NCBI GenBank assembly: GCA_009746045.1
Contig: RPFO01000072.1
Coordinates: forward strand, 1,769,269 to 1,833,268
Source of the DNA: Mesostigma viride
Lineage: Eukaryota; Streptophyta; Mesostigmatophyceae; Mesostigmatales; Mesostigmataceae
Length of the DNA stretch: 64,000 bases
Reading direction: 5' to 3'
Shown: one piece after another, positions 52,751 through 63,367 of the stretch
How positions within the stretch are numbered: position 1 is the stretch's first letter
How the letters are laid out: the number at the start of each line of letters is the position of its first letter
Notes under the pieces: model-generated
Told to the model about the DNA's origin: nothing
Database searches by the model: none
What the model saw: only the letters and a program-made list of their open reading frames with translations
Made by a program: the position numbers and the translations under genes

Positions 52751-53264
52751 TTTAATTTGGGCATGACAGCATTGTTTATGGAATGATGTGCTGTTTTATA
52801 TTGTATGACAACCCTATATATTGCACCTTTAATTGTGCACCCTACAATGCATATCAAAGTGGTGTTGAGTTTTTTTTTCACGTTAAGGACTTAATGAAAT
52901 AAAGCTCATGATTTTTCTCGTGTTACACTCTTGGTGAGAAATTTCTCACCACGTTGACTTGTGATTTTTCTCGTGTTAGTGATTTTTCTCGTGTTGGTGA
53001 GAAACTTCTCAATTTTCTCAATTTTCTCAATCTTTCTGCCTTTTTCTCACCCATTCTCACCTTTTTTCTCACTTTAGGGTTTTTTCTCACCCCAATCTCA
53101 CCAAAACGCCCTTTTTCTCACCAAAATCTCACCCTGGTGAGATTTTTTGCCTAGCGTTTGCGGAAAAAAATTGAGATTTTTCTCAATTTTCTCAAAAAAT
53201 TCTCACAAAAGGTGAGAAAATTGAGGGTTTTGAGAATTTTCTCAGAAATTGAGTTCCTAGTGTG

Positions 53265-54493
53265 CAGGACTGCCTGTCCCTACGGGCCCCATTTTTAACA
53301 TGTGGCCTGAGGGTGCACCGGCAACGGAGACCGGCGCGCCTGCGTCGTTGGCGGGTCCGTCACGGCCCTCTCTGGCTTCGGGTCCGGCGCGACCTCCTGT
53401 TTTACCAGTGCCCCCTGCGTCGGTGTCGGCTCCTGCCCCTGCGTCAGCCCCTGCTCCGGTCCCTCCTCCTTCGGCCTCGCGGTCTTTGGCCGCGGTTGTT
53501 CGGTCCACCGGTCAGGATCCTCGCGCCACCCGCGCTGCCGATTCCCTCAGGGAGTTGTCCCAGGGTGATCGGGACAGGGCTCCTTCTGTGGTGCACGCGA
53601 CGCCGGAGTCGCGTGACACGCCCATTCCGGGGTATGGTATGTCCGCACTCGCCTGCCGACAGTGTGACCTGCCGCGCGCCTCTGCTGAGCTTGCCATCTC
53701 TCCCATGTCCTATGGGTTCTCCCAGGTGTGTCGGGCGCCCCGGGATCGTGGCCTACCCATTGAGACTGATCGGCCTCCGTTCGACATGGTTATTTTAGCT
53801 GATCCGGTGTTCGAGGGTGAGATCCTGGTCCGGCGCGTCCTGTATCGCTGGGCGAGGCGTCACAACGACTTAGACACCTACGGTGGGTTTCAGTGGGCTT
53901 ACCCTCCCCCTCTGGGCATTATGGCTTCGGATGCCCTTACAGTAGAGTTTCCTGCGGTGCCGGGTGCGGCGTACACTACGGTCCTCCAGCCCATCCTTGA
54001 GTGGGATGCCCGCCGCCCGGCGCCTATCCCGGGCCAGGGTCTAGACTCCCGCGGTCACCCTCCTCCTCGTGCCAGCGACTACCTAGAGACATTCGGGTCG
54101 CGACAGTGTGTTCGTCGGTGGCGCTCCCGCGAGGTTCGGCACATCCGGTTGTGGCCGTCCAACGTGGAGCCCCTGGTGGACCTGTTCTTCCCGACGGGTA
54201 TGCGCCCTCGGATTCGGTACCATCGCCTCCTCCTGCGGGCCCTTTGCCTGATCGCGGTAGAGCCTTTCCTTCGCCTCTTTGCCTGCGGCTTTCTGGACTG
54301 GGCCCGTGGCCAGGTCGTCCTCACGCAGCATAGGTATTACTGGGCCTTCCTGGGCCTCTTTCCTGACGGCGTGTGGGCCGATGTTTTCCTCACTGTAGAT
54401 AGGCATGACAATGTTGAGGATGTGGCTCACTACCAGGCCTACCTGGAGGTCCTGCTGGCCTCTCGTGGCACTTACCAGACGGATGGCCACTAG
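53265..54493 (+). CDS. Chromovirus third ORF, C-terminal part
   Basis: Resumes immediately after the CACTA-3 TSD. About 110 residues are Pro/Ala/Ser-rich. About 270 residues then look globular and conserved in composition: FDMVILADPVFEGEILVRRV, LYRWARRHNDLDTYGGFQWA, a Trp/Arg-rich stretch, and YYWAFLGLFPDGVWADVFL. The frame is intact over its whole length, in contrast to pol. No domain recognised. The stop is about 375 bp before the polypurine tract. An internal ATG at 53300 would allow independent expression. Confidence 0.65.
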
Positions 54494-54856
54494 ATAGAGG
54501 GCCTTAGGCCCGACCTGAGGGTGTTGTCCCTCCGGTATGTAGAGTCGCCCTCATATTCTGGCCAGTTGGTTGGCTGTTCTTGGTCCTTAGCGCTGATGTG
54601 TTTACTCTGTGTGTCCTGCCCAGTGCCGTCCCCCCGGCCAGGACTCCGTTCCAGGCAGTTAGGGGAACCTACCACCAGGCTTGGTGCTGGCTAACCCTAC
54701 ACCACCCGGCGTGGTGGTGGAGACCGTGTGAACTATTGGTGCTTTGTATCTGGGATGGTCTATCGATTGTGTTGGTATGTGCTGGGTGCGTTAGGATTAT
54801 TTTCCTACCCCTGTGGTTCCCTCCTCTCTGCGTAGGGAGAGGGCTCCCTACCTTTT

Positions 54857-54869
54857 GTGGGGGGGGAGG
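54857..54869 (+). promoter_or_regulatory. Polypurine tract of the chromovirus
   Basis: G-rich purine run GTGGGGGGGGAGG directly abutting the TG of the 3' LTR at 54870, the expected site for plus-strand priming. Two similar G-runs inside pol (about 43625 and 46088) could act as internal tracts or slippage sites. Confidence 0.85.
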
Positions 54870-55440
54870 TGTTACGTCGCGTAACAATTCGTTGTAGTTA
54901 CGGACGTAAATTAGGTCCTTGGCCTCGGTTATTCCTAGGTTACGTGCAGTTCTAGTTTGGACATGATTGTCCCCGTAACAGTACTGTGGTATAGTGGGTG
55001 CCTTTGGGCGCCGCGCCGCGTACTATATTAGTGGTCCTTATCCTTTTGTAGAATGTAGTGGACAGGCGTGCATCTGTGCACCTGCTTGTGTTTCTGTGTT
55101 TCTGCAGGCGAGGGCCAGGTCGGCCCGAGCCTGTTGGACCGTTGGTGACCATTTATGCACGTTCCACTCCTTGTGTGGTCACCCGGCGTGTGTTAAATGA
55201 ATTAGCACATATTAGCTTGGGTCACGGCAGTTTAGTTGTGTTTCCTTCCTCTTTTCCTGGAGTAAACGGGTTTGATTAAATGGTCTATGGCATATTACAG
55301 TAGTACATATGTAAATGCATTGAGATCTGGTTCGTCTCGGTCGTCTTTCGCTAGGGGTGTATATAGAAGCAGCCTCACTAGTTTAGGTAGTATCAGGACA
55401 GGTAGAGGTAGAGGTGGCGGCCGAGGCTTGCGGCGTAACA
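54870..55440 (+). repeat. Chromovirus 3' LTR (571 bp)
   Basis: Same ends as the 5' LTR; six extra bases near 54978. Followed by the CTGGC target duplicate at 55441-55445. Confidence 0.93.
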
Positions 55441-55445
55441 CTGGC

Positions 55446-56756
55446 CTGTTCAGGTGTTTGCCTGTTCAGACTTCCCTAGTTCCCCAGGGCAGGATTTAAT
55501 TGTTGCCTATGTGTTTCATTTTGTCATTTGTTTGCTGTGGCAGTTTACCATCTGGCAAGTAGACGGGCGCCGTAAGACGGGCGCCAATAGACCCCTGTTG
55601 AGAGAATGACAGGCAAACTATTGTAATACGCCTTACTTTGTCAAGTGGTATTTTAATTGTCATGGATTTATTGTACTTATATTGAATATGTACTGGGTTT
55701 TATGGGATTAGTATCTGGAATTAATGTAACTCACCGCCAGAAGGTCATTGTACTGGAGGCTCTACCGAGGTGATGGGATTAATTTCTGGAGAAGACCTCA
55801 TAGAATTAACCTGTATGTATTTAATTTTGTGTGCTTCTAATATCTGGTGGTACTCTGTAATGCCACTTCCATAAGGTTTTTATCCATTTCTCATGGAATG
55901 GTTTTCCCTGTGGCAGATCTGTTTCTTTTCCAGTTCCTTAAAAGAAAGGGCTGGGGGAATGGCAATGGCCATTAAAGACATCTGTTCAAGCTTCAAGCTG
56001 GAGTGAAGGACATTTCAAGCTACTTCAAGGGTCCCTGGCAGGGGATGTGATCCCTAAAGAAAAGAAGGGATTGGAGTTAACGTAAAGGATTTACGTTAGA
56101 TGGATAGAGATTGTTACGCTCTTTCCAACGGCACCTTGAACGCCTCATTTGGTTACGGGACGTAAAAGTTATGACGTTTCCTAGGCTGTGCCGACAGTAC
56201 CCGGCGCGCCACTGTGGGCGCGTACGGACACAGGATGTACAAGTGTCACTTTGATAGTCCGCAGGACGTTGACAGGACTTGTACAGGACTTGATAGTCAA
56301 TTGATAGGCAGGCGTGCTGTAGCGCGCCAGGACCTATGAGGCAATTGATGCTGACTAGTGTACGGATAGGTCCACAGGACTAGCCGTATGGACAATTGAT
56401 AGATCTCCGCGCCAAAGGCGTGCCAGAGCTCTGTGTAATCAATTGATTGACAGTTCAGCTGTGACAGTGCAGCTGAATACTTGGACGCGTCCCTAGCAAG
56501 CTATATGAGTGACTTGGTCACACCGGGACGCTAGTTCTTGCGTGCACGTTCTCTTGGCACTGCGACCCTGTCGCCTGTGCTGCGTGCAGTCTTGGAAGTG
56601 ACGTGACTTACGTCTGTGTTTCCTTGTTATTAATAAAGGCAACTTCCTGCAAGAACCATGGCGGAATTCGTGGCATTCTCACCCTCACAACTAGATCATG
56701 TAGCACATATTCAGGACTTGCTGGATGGCTGGAGGTGGGCGAAGCCGCGGAATTAA
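55446..56756 (+). other. Copia 3' region resumed; possible LTR
   Basis: Continuation of the copia 3' non-coding DNA. A duplicated GACGGGCGCC occurs at 55563-55582, followed by TGTTGAGAGAATGAC at 55594, a possible LTR start. AATAAA is at 56632-56637. A frame at 56658-56756 with good Kozak context (MAEFVAFSPSQLDHVAHIQD) is reminiscent of a copia gag start. That would imply tandem elements or an LTR/leader boundary here, but it is only 32 codons long. Confidence 0.4.
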
Positions 56757-56784
56757 TCGAACTAAGCTAACTCTAAGCTGTTTA

Positions 56785-57005
56785 GTCTAGAAAATTTATC
56801 CTAACTACGCTACTCAGCAAAGCGCCCCTTCCGCTTAATTGCATGGGGGCAGCTACCTAGGGTGCCTGCATGCCCACAGCTGGGGCTGGCGTGTGAGCTA
56901 GCCTGGACATTCTTCTGCCACGTACCTCTTCTTGTTCTGCATAGCAGTCCAACTGAGCAAGAGAGAGGGAGTGAATGTGGTGTTCAAACTGAGCTGGGAC
57001 CACTA
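56785..57005 (+). repeat. Dispersed repeat R, copy 2
   Basis: Diverged relative of 34700-34890, sharing AGCGCCCCTTCCGCTT, GGGCTGGCGTGTGAGC and TCTTCTTGTTCTGCATAG. No gene. Confidence 0.6.
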
Positions 57006-57032
57006 GGTCGGCCAGCAACATCTGGATGTAGT

Positions 57033-58999
57033 TCATGGCAGGTTTACCCAGCTTTCGAGGAATGTCCTTGGGGCCAGGCCAGGCCAGGTCAGCCCGTGTG
57101 CCGCGGGCCGCCCTGGTTGGCCAAGCCGCCGGGGGCCGGCCAGACCAACGGCGGTATCTACCTGACTGGCCGTGCGAGCAAGATGTCCTACAAATGCTAT
57201 CCTACGCTGCCTTATCTGAGTAATCTCGTCCGAAATGCGAGGCATACCCTGATACAACTTGGACTCTAATGACCTATTATGCGTAGAAAACCCTACATAA
57301 TTTCAGGACCTATCGAAGCATCCCATAAACCGTGCCGTCTAGCTTGGCGGCCATGCAGTGTATCCGTGAGTGTCCATGCCTCGGCGCCGCCATACGTACT
57401 TGCACCGTGCATGATCGAGGACGAGGATCGACCTTGAAGAGCATGCGCTTGCGGTGCGCCCGCCCAGGCCCTTCGAATGCCAGTAGGTTTTGAGCGAACG
57501 AAGCCTAGCCCAGGCCAGGCCGATGCGGATGGCCACATCCGATCGTCGGCGGTACGTCGGGGAGCATGCTCCCCTGGCAGCAGTTTGAAGCGATCACGGA
57601 ACGGGACCTCGATCCGTCCCGTCTAGCAGCCGCGGTGCCCATGCAGTGGCGGGCGACTAGCTGGTAGCCCCAATCACCATCGCCTCAGTTTTGACACTAA
57701 TAATTAATCTCCAAGCCCTGGTCGCGAGCTTGGCATGCAGGCCTTGGCATCGATCGATCCGCGATGCACTGCCGGCCGCCTCTGCGTCCCAGGACGCACA
57801 CACTCAGGTGAGTGTGTGCGTAGGCCTCCACAAGGGTGGCCTTGAGCACCGGTTTCAGCAGCGGGTCCCGGTTACGCTTGAGGCGGTGCCGGGCAGCCAA
57901 GACCTTCTTGGGGTCCTGGCGGTAGAGCGGGCCGGGGCGTCGGCGGGGCATGACCGGCAGGTCCCGGGCCGCCAGCAACGGGGCGCGGGCCGCAAAGCAC
58001 GCGAAAATGGCTGCGCGCGTTGGGAGCACCCTGGGCCAGCGCAAGTCGATGTCCGCCCTGGGCGTCCAGGGCCTCCAGCCAGGTACGCCCGTCGGCACCT
58101 GTTCCGCTCGTGCTCGCGGCGTCCATCCAGTCCTCAGGATCCCCGCCCCGGCCGAACCGGGCGTAGCGCAGACCAGTATACGTCAGGACGGGCCACTAGC
58201 TTCGGGGTGCGGCGCTCGCGAGGACATGGAACCGGAGCCGAATGGTCGCGCGCACCAATTATGAACCGGTGGTCAGAGGCTCAGAGCACACCGTGGGTGG
58301 ATGGAACACTCGGGTATCCAGAACCGAAGTGCACCTGGGCTACCGTACCACCACGTAGTCGAGACAGGCCTGAAGGTCGTTAGGGCCCCGAAAAGTGACC
58401 AAGTCCTGTGAGGGACGTTGGAAGTGGCAGTTGACAGCCGAACCATCCCGCTATCCCGCAAAAATGCAGAAAACAAGGGGGTGTTGTCGTTAGCAGCCGT
58501 GCCGGCAGGCGCAAAGCGACTGCCGGCGGCAGTGCCCACGGGGAGCGTGGCGTTGGCGTCGAGCAGCCTTATTATAACCAAGAAGTGGCGGGCTGGCCAG
58601 GCCGGTGGCCCCCTCAAGGCTAATGTCCTAAGCAAGTCCTCGAAGAACTTCTGGCGTTCCAACTGAGGTAGACCACTAGTATGGGGTGCGTAACCCACCC
58701 CAACCGTGAGGTGGTGTTTAGAAACCGGGCCCCTCAACTGAGGTGAGATGTGCCACCATAAGGCGTGGGGTTAGAAACTTCAGCGTGCTGAGGCTGGCAG
58801 CTGCCAGCGGCGAACACAAACGCCACCTTGGCCTGGCATCCCACTGCCAGCAAAGTAAAAACGCCAACCGCCTGCCAGACAAATCATCAGTGAGCACCGT
58901 GCCAGGAGGCACCGTGCATTGTGCAACGATGCTCCTGCATGCACGCCTAGAATAGACATACGATGTGCAATGCAAAAGGCAACAAGCTTCTGGAGCCAC
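57033..58999 (-). pseudogene. Decayed LINE ORF2 (endonuclease and C-terminal fragments)
   Basis: Read on the minus strand, fragments in several frames follow LINE ORF2 order. An endonuclease-like piece (58737-58273) has VGVGYAPHTSG, LERQKFFEDLLRTL and LLDANATL (replacing a GD-NA motif). Near 57420-57340 is YGGAEAWTLTDTL, the YG-E-W-L motif after the RT. At 57230-57150 is ISDEITQIRQRRIAFVGHLA, the RR-x-x-GH-x-R motif of the C-terminus. The RT core itself is not recognisable, so much has been lost. It could be a relic of the LINE that once mobilised the ORF1-only element, but they are in opposite orientation here. Confidence 0.5.
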
Positions 59000-59499
59000 C
59001 GGCCTGGTAGCTATATGGACCTATGGTCGCCATCTGCAAGCAATGCATGTGCATACGTTGAAAGTTGCGAGGGCCCAGGATGCCTGCTGGCCCAACAGCT
59101 AGGGGAGAACGAGGATCGATGGGAGATGGGGGTGGATGCAACGGAAGACGGGGGTGGGGATGGAACGGAGGGGAGGGAGATGGATGGAATAGTGCTTTTC
59201 ATCGCATGGAGCTTGTCCTGCAGCTGGCGAAGGATGCGAGCCTGCCGCCTGATCTGGGTATTCGGGGATGATTGCGCAACTCAGAGGCGTAGATATAATC
59301 CAGCATGCGTTGTGTACTGCGAATCTGACTGCTGAGAGCTGTCGTTCTAGCCCGAAATACCGGCACCACCATATGTATCACTCGACTAGGTCGAGGCATG
59401 GGGGTGGAACGGGTGGGACTTTATAATTAGAGGCTGCCCCCGAAGCCTGTTAGCCGCGAGCCAACGAGTAGAGTTGTCTACCTACTGGAACCACCAGGG

Positions 59500-60440
59500 G
59501 CAGCACGCGCTTCTTACGAGACTCCACACGAGACTCTGCACCACGAGACCTCACCAAGCGCAGCCATAACGTCATCGTCATGCACTTCGACCAGCCGGCA
59601 TGTGAGGACTCGGAGTCTCTTGCAATAGCGTTTAAGCGCGACATTCTTACCCCGGCCATGGCACTCACTGTTGAGCTGTGCATGGATGTCGGCTGTCCGC
59701 CCTACCCGCGCGCGGGGTAAGGCGGGACCGGCTCCCCTGCTCTTCACCTCTGATTACTATGGCGGATAAGTTGTTGTGCCGCAAGAAGCTGGCGGGGACT
59801 TCCTACACGCTGGACGACGACTTGACCCTGGCACAGCAACAGCGGCGACGGGAGCTATGAATGGCTGACCTACCCCCAGCTCCGGCAGCTAGACCGCAGG
59901 GGGCCGGGAAACTGATATACTGGAGGGGGGCGCGGTCATCCACGTCGACCACAAGCCCTGGCAGGCGCCCCCTGCCACCCCAGCGCAAATTATAACCCAG
60001 TCTAGGGAATTCATATATAGCAGTAGTGGTCCAGATTCTCCCGATTTCTGGCCTGCGCTGGTTGTCTCCTGGATATAGCAGTAGTGTAGATTAGTCAGGC
60101 TTAGCTTAGCACGTGGCCCACGCCTATGCGCATGTGCACCTATGATGGGACTCCCCACGGATGATGCAAATATTCAGCCAAGCTTTGCCTATGCATAGAA
60201 CGACTCTCTGCTGAGAAGCCATGCCCTAACCATTGTTTAGCCATGCATGATCATCTTCTACCCTATGTCCGCACCTTAGCTGCTGGAATTAACACATAGT
60301 GGTGCAGGTGCACCCAGAGCAGGTGTAGTTTACACCCTACCCTTGCAGGAAGTAGCCCAGAATGTATTAAAAGCCATAGGCCCCTTTTCAGGGATGTGTG
60401 CTACATGTACTCCCAACGGAGATATGTTCCAATATAATTT
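59500..60440 (+). pseudogene. Decayed third copy of the ORF1-only retroelement
   Basis: Matches copy 1 from about 13225 onward: AAGCGCAGCCATAACGTCAT, CCCGCGCGCGGGGTAAGGC, GACGACTTGACCCTGGCACA and the 3' region to ACTCCCAACGGAGATATGTT. It has many indels and no long frame. A 44-bp insertion with a 14-bp target duplication interrupts it at 60029-60072. Confidence 0.75.
60029..60072 (+). repeat. 44-bp micro-insertion with 14-bp target-site duplication
   Basis: The inserted 44 bp (core TCTCCCGATTTCTGGCCTGC) is flanked by a perfect ATATAGCAGTAGTG at 60015-60028 and 60073-60086; copies 1 and 2 of the host element have a single similar site. The insert has relatives at 14537 and 50155 (reversed) and a partial one near 60552. 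Confidence 0.75.
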
Positions 60441-61856
60441 AAAATTTAATGATGGTTTCTGCATGTACGCCGCAGTCAGATAAATAATAGGCCCTGCTGC
60501 ATGGCGCTGGGCGTTCTCCGGGCCTCCCCAAGGAGGTGATGACCTTATCAATGAGACAACCAGCACAGCCTTATAGTATATTAAGGTGTAATTTGTCAGG
60601 AAATGAATACCATCGCCTTCTTTTATCGCACTCTCATTGGCTACTGTCGCAGCTGCAAACTGCAACGCTTGATTTGCAACTAGTTACATTAAGTGATACA
60701 ACTACATATTACGCGCCACCTGGAAATAGGTGCCTCGGATCTGAATCCAACATGGCCTTGCATGAGACAGTAAAGCTGGGGCAGGCAAGTGCGTTCTCCT
60801 CAGCAAACGACAGGGGGGCTGACAACATGTCACGCAACTTGCCTCAAGTATTGCCAGGGCCAACCTGTCAAACCGAGCAGCAAAGAACCTGTCAAACCGA
60901 GCAGCACAGAGTATTGCTTCCGGCACAGCCCTGCCCTCTATTGTCAAGTGAGGTGAGACTACTATTCCTGTGTTGTACATAGGTTCAATGAGGCCGAGCA
61001 TTGGCCACTGCCACATAGGCTAACCACAATAGCAAGTCCACAGATAGAATGCCACGATGGACATCAAACCACGATGGACATCAAACCACGATGGCATGAA
61101 CAAGAGACACCCAGTTGCGGCTACTCCCGCTGCCACCATGGCTGCACTTTCCCAGGGCGAGGACCCGTGACAGACGAAAGCCTGGGTCTCGTGCCACATT
61201 GCCGCAAGCTGTGACTGCAAGCCATGCGCACACTCGCCATCACCTTGCACAATCGCCATCTCCTTGCGAGCATGCTTATGGAGCTAGCCAAGTATGCACC
61301 AGGCAGATCCAGGCAACCCTACGTGGTGGGAAGCTGGCCACAAGTAGGGGTCACTGGTCGCTCATGGAAAGTAGCCAGAACGGGGATAGGTCCCCCCATC
61401 ATGGACACATGCTCAACAGATAGGAATGGGAGATAGACTCCTTCCTCGTGCCAGACGTAGGCGTCACGAAGGCAACCCCTTCCCCCACAGGTCGCTTTGC
61501 CCAGTTCAAGACAATTACATGCCCATCGCGCGTAATACGGGACAGGCATCCAATCCTTGTAGTCGACATTTTCACTATCTAACCTCCTGTTCAGGAGTGC
61601 CTAAAAGGGGGGGTGCCTCGCCGTAGGTGGTGTCTAGCCCCCCCCAAGTTTGCCTTCTAGACGCAGGACCTTCTTTATCGTTTTATCTGGACGTCAGTGG
61701 CTGGAAGGCATCGCCAACGCCAGCTTCACGGCAGCCAAGCACTTGCGTGCTGCTGGCCTCTGATTTCATCGCATGCATGGAATCTGTCCACACAGGCTGC
61801 TCATCGACACGCTCCCTGAAGCCGCCGGTGTCCATGCTGCGGTAGAACCTGCGGAG
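60441..61856. other. Non-coding or unassigned, 3' of the bL20 gene
   Basis: Mixed sequence with small tandem repeats (GGACATCAAACCACGAT near 61058-61092; CTGTCAAACCGAGCAG near 60866-60905). Frames at 60536-60982 and 61115-61423 (plus) and 61020-61259 (minus) have no recognisable domain. No gene is supported. Confidence 0.35.
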
Positions 61857-63367
61857 CTAACGTTTGGCTGCTTGGCTCGCACCCCCTGGCAGTGGGGGGG
61901 CTGGCGCGCCCCCCTGGGCCGCCACCTTGGCAATATCCACGATGCAGCCGAAGGAGTAGGGCTCGAACTGGGCCAGCTCCGACAGCATCTTGCGGTTGAG
62001 GTGGATGTTCTCCCGGGACAGCCCGTGGATGAGCGTGTTGTAGTTCACCTGGGGGGTAACGGACAGAAAAAGCAGGGGACAACCAGGAAAAGAAATTGCC
62101 TGTTGTGCTGAGTCATGTTGTACCGTCTCGACAGCGCGGGAGTAGGTACTGGGGGCATCCTTACCTTAAATAATATAAAGATAGGCATAACCACACTCTG
62201 TGGACTCGCTCTACCACGCCACCAGAGTAAACACCGAACAAGACACGGAGCCACACGGTGGGGCCAGGTGGATAGTCCGATCAGGCCATACTGGCAAACC
62301 ATGGTGTGGGCTTGATGGGGGAGGGGTCCGTTGTGCGAATGCAACAACAGGTGCCACAGGCAAGAAATGGCACGAAACCGCATTGAACACGTGCACTTGG
62401 AAGGACGAGGCACAAAGCCCCAGGCATACACTAAAACTGGTGGCGAAGTGATCTAGTCGAAACAAGGTAAGTGTGCACAGCGCGGGCATACGCGTGTGGG
62501 TTCCAGCGAGGTGAAGGACGCAGGAAACGCGGAATGGAAGCCTCTGGAGGTCGCCTCGCGAAGCCGCAGAAACACCGCCTGAGGTGAGCGGGCTCATGTA
62601 TATACATGTGGGTTGGATAGGTAGATAGATATAAATAGATATAAATATAGATAGTAACACTGTTGAGTGTTGACAGGACTGGCAAGACCCCCCCCCCGGC
62701 CTTGAACACTCCAGAGGATAGGTAAGCAAATGGAAGCAACTGCATAAGTGTTAACGTGCAAGCGTTTACACCCGCGACCTGCTACCGTTCTGCATGCATT
62801 ACGCCCACTTGGCACCTCTTCCCTCGCACTGTCCCATCCTCTACTCCTCCGTCTCTGTGTAGCTAGTCCAACTTGTTAGGCGGCTTAAGGTGCTTGGTGC
62901 TTTAAACACAGACAAGTGGTTGAAGTCATTCAAGGGATTCGGCCTGCCGCATCCAGAGCCGTACCTCATTTCAATTAGCATTGGCTGTCTACCTAAACAT
63001 GCAAGAGAGGAACACCCCAGCCTGGGTGCATAACAGCAAGCGAGATTGCTTTTAAAATGGCCTGGATAGCTGGTATGAAGTTAGTTATTGCTCTTCGAGC
63101 GGGCGGCCATGGGCGCGCCGCATCGCCATTAACCCTCCAAGGTGTGAGATAGCATCCACAACAATCCAAAACGTCACCTACCCCGTATTGCCGAGCGCCG
63201 GCATTGATCCTTTGAATCCACAGAGATCTGAAATCGCGCTTTTTTGTGCGACGATCCCTGTAGGCGTATTGCAGAGCTTTCTCTACCCTCTCCTTCGCAA
63301 TACTAATGCAATTCTTTGCTCTACCCCGGAAGCCCTTGGCAAGTTCGAGAATTTTGTCCTTATGCAT
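61857..63367 (-). CDS. RPL20: Organellar ribosomal protein bL20, two exons
   Basis: Nuclear gene for large-subunit protein bL20, which binds 23S-type rRNA and is needed for early 50S assembly in the organelle. Exon 1 (63367-63182) encodes 62 aa: [54 protein letters not shown]. The intron (63181-62049, 1133 bp) has a GTAGGT donor and a C-rich CCCCCCAG acceptor, phase 0. Exon 2 (62048-61857) encodes 63 aa: [40 protein letters not shown], ending SQAAKR and a stop. Total 125 aa matches the short plant mitochondrial-type L20, which also starts directly at the M-x-K-x-x-I-x-x-LAKG motif without a cleavable presequence. All conserved bL20 blocks are present, so it looks functional. Mitochondrial location is inferred from that similarity. 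Confidence 0.93.

Larger units (their letters stand above)
48932..53262. mobile_element. 4.3-kb CACTA transposon (CACTA-3)
   Basis: Termini are CACTAGGAACTC and its exact inverse, with TG duplicated on each side (48930-48931, 53263-53264). Both ends carry dense GTGAGAAA/TTTCTCAC words (about 48953-49281 and 52914-53250), the subterminal arrays. The interior encodes a DUF4216-like protein on the plus strand. It sits inside the third ORF of the chromovirus and rejoining restores the frame, so it is younger than the chromovirus. Confidence 0.85.
38010..55440 (+). mobile_element. 17.4-kb Ty3/gypsy chromovirus, complete with LTRs
   Basis: Both LTRs begin TGTTACG and end CGTAACA. The flanking 5-bp CTGGC is duplicated exactly. 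The order gag, protease, RT, RNase H, integrase, chromodomain is that of chromoviruses, followed by an additional ORF and a G-rich polypurine tract. Without the nested CACTA-3 the element is 13.1 kb, large for its class because of a 3.3-kb leader with an internal duplication and the about 2.3-kb third ORF. The LTRs differ by essentially one 6-bp indel, so the insertion is recent, yet the pol frame is broken at several single-base positions. Confidence 0.93.
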
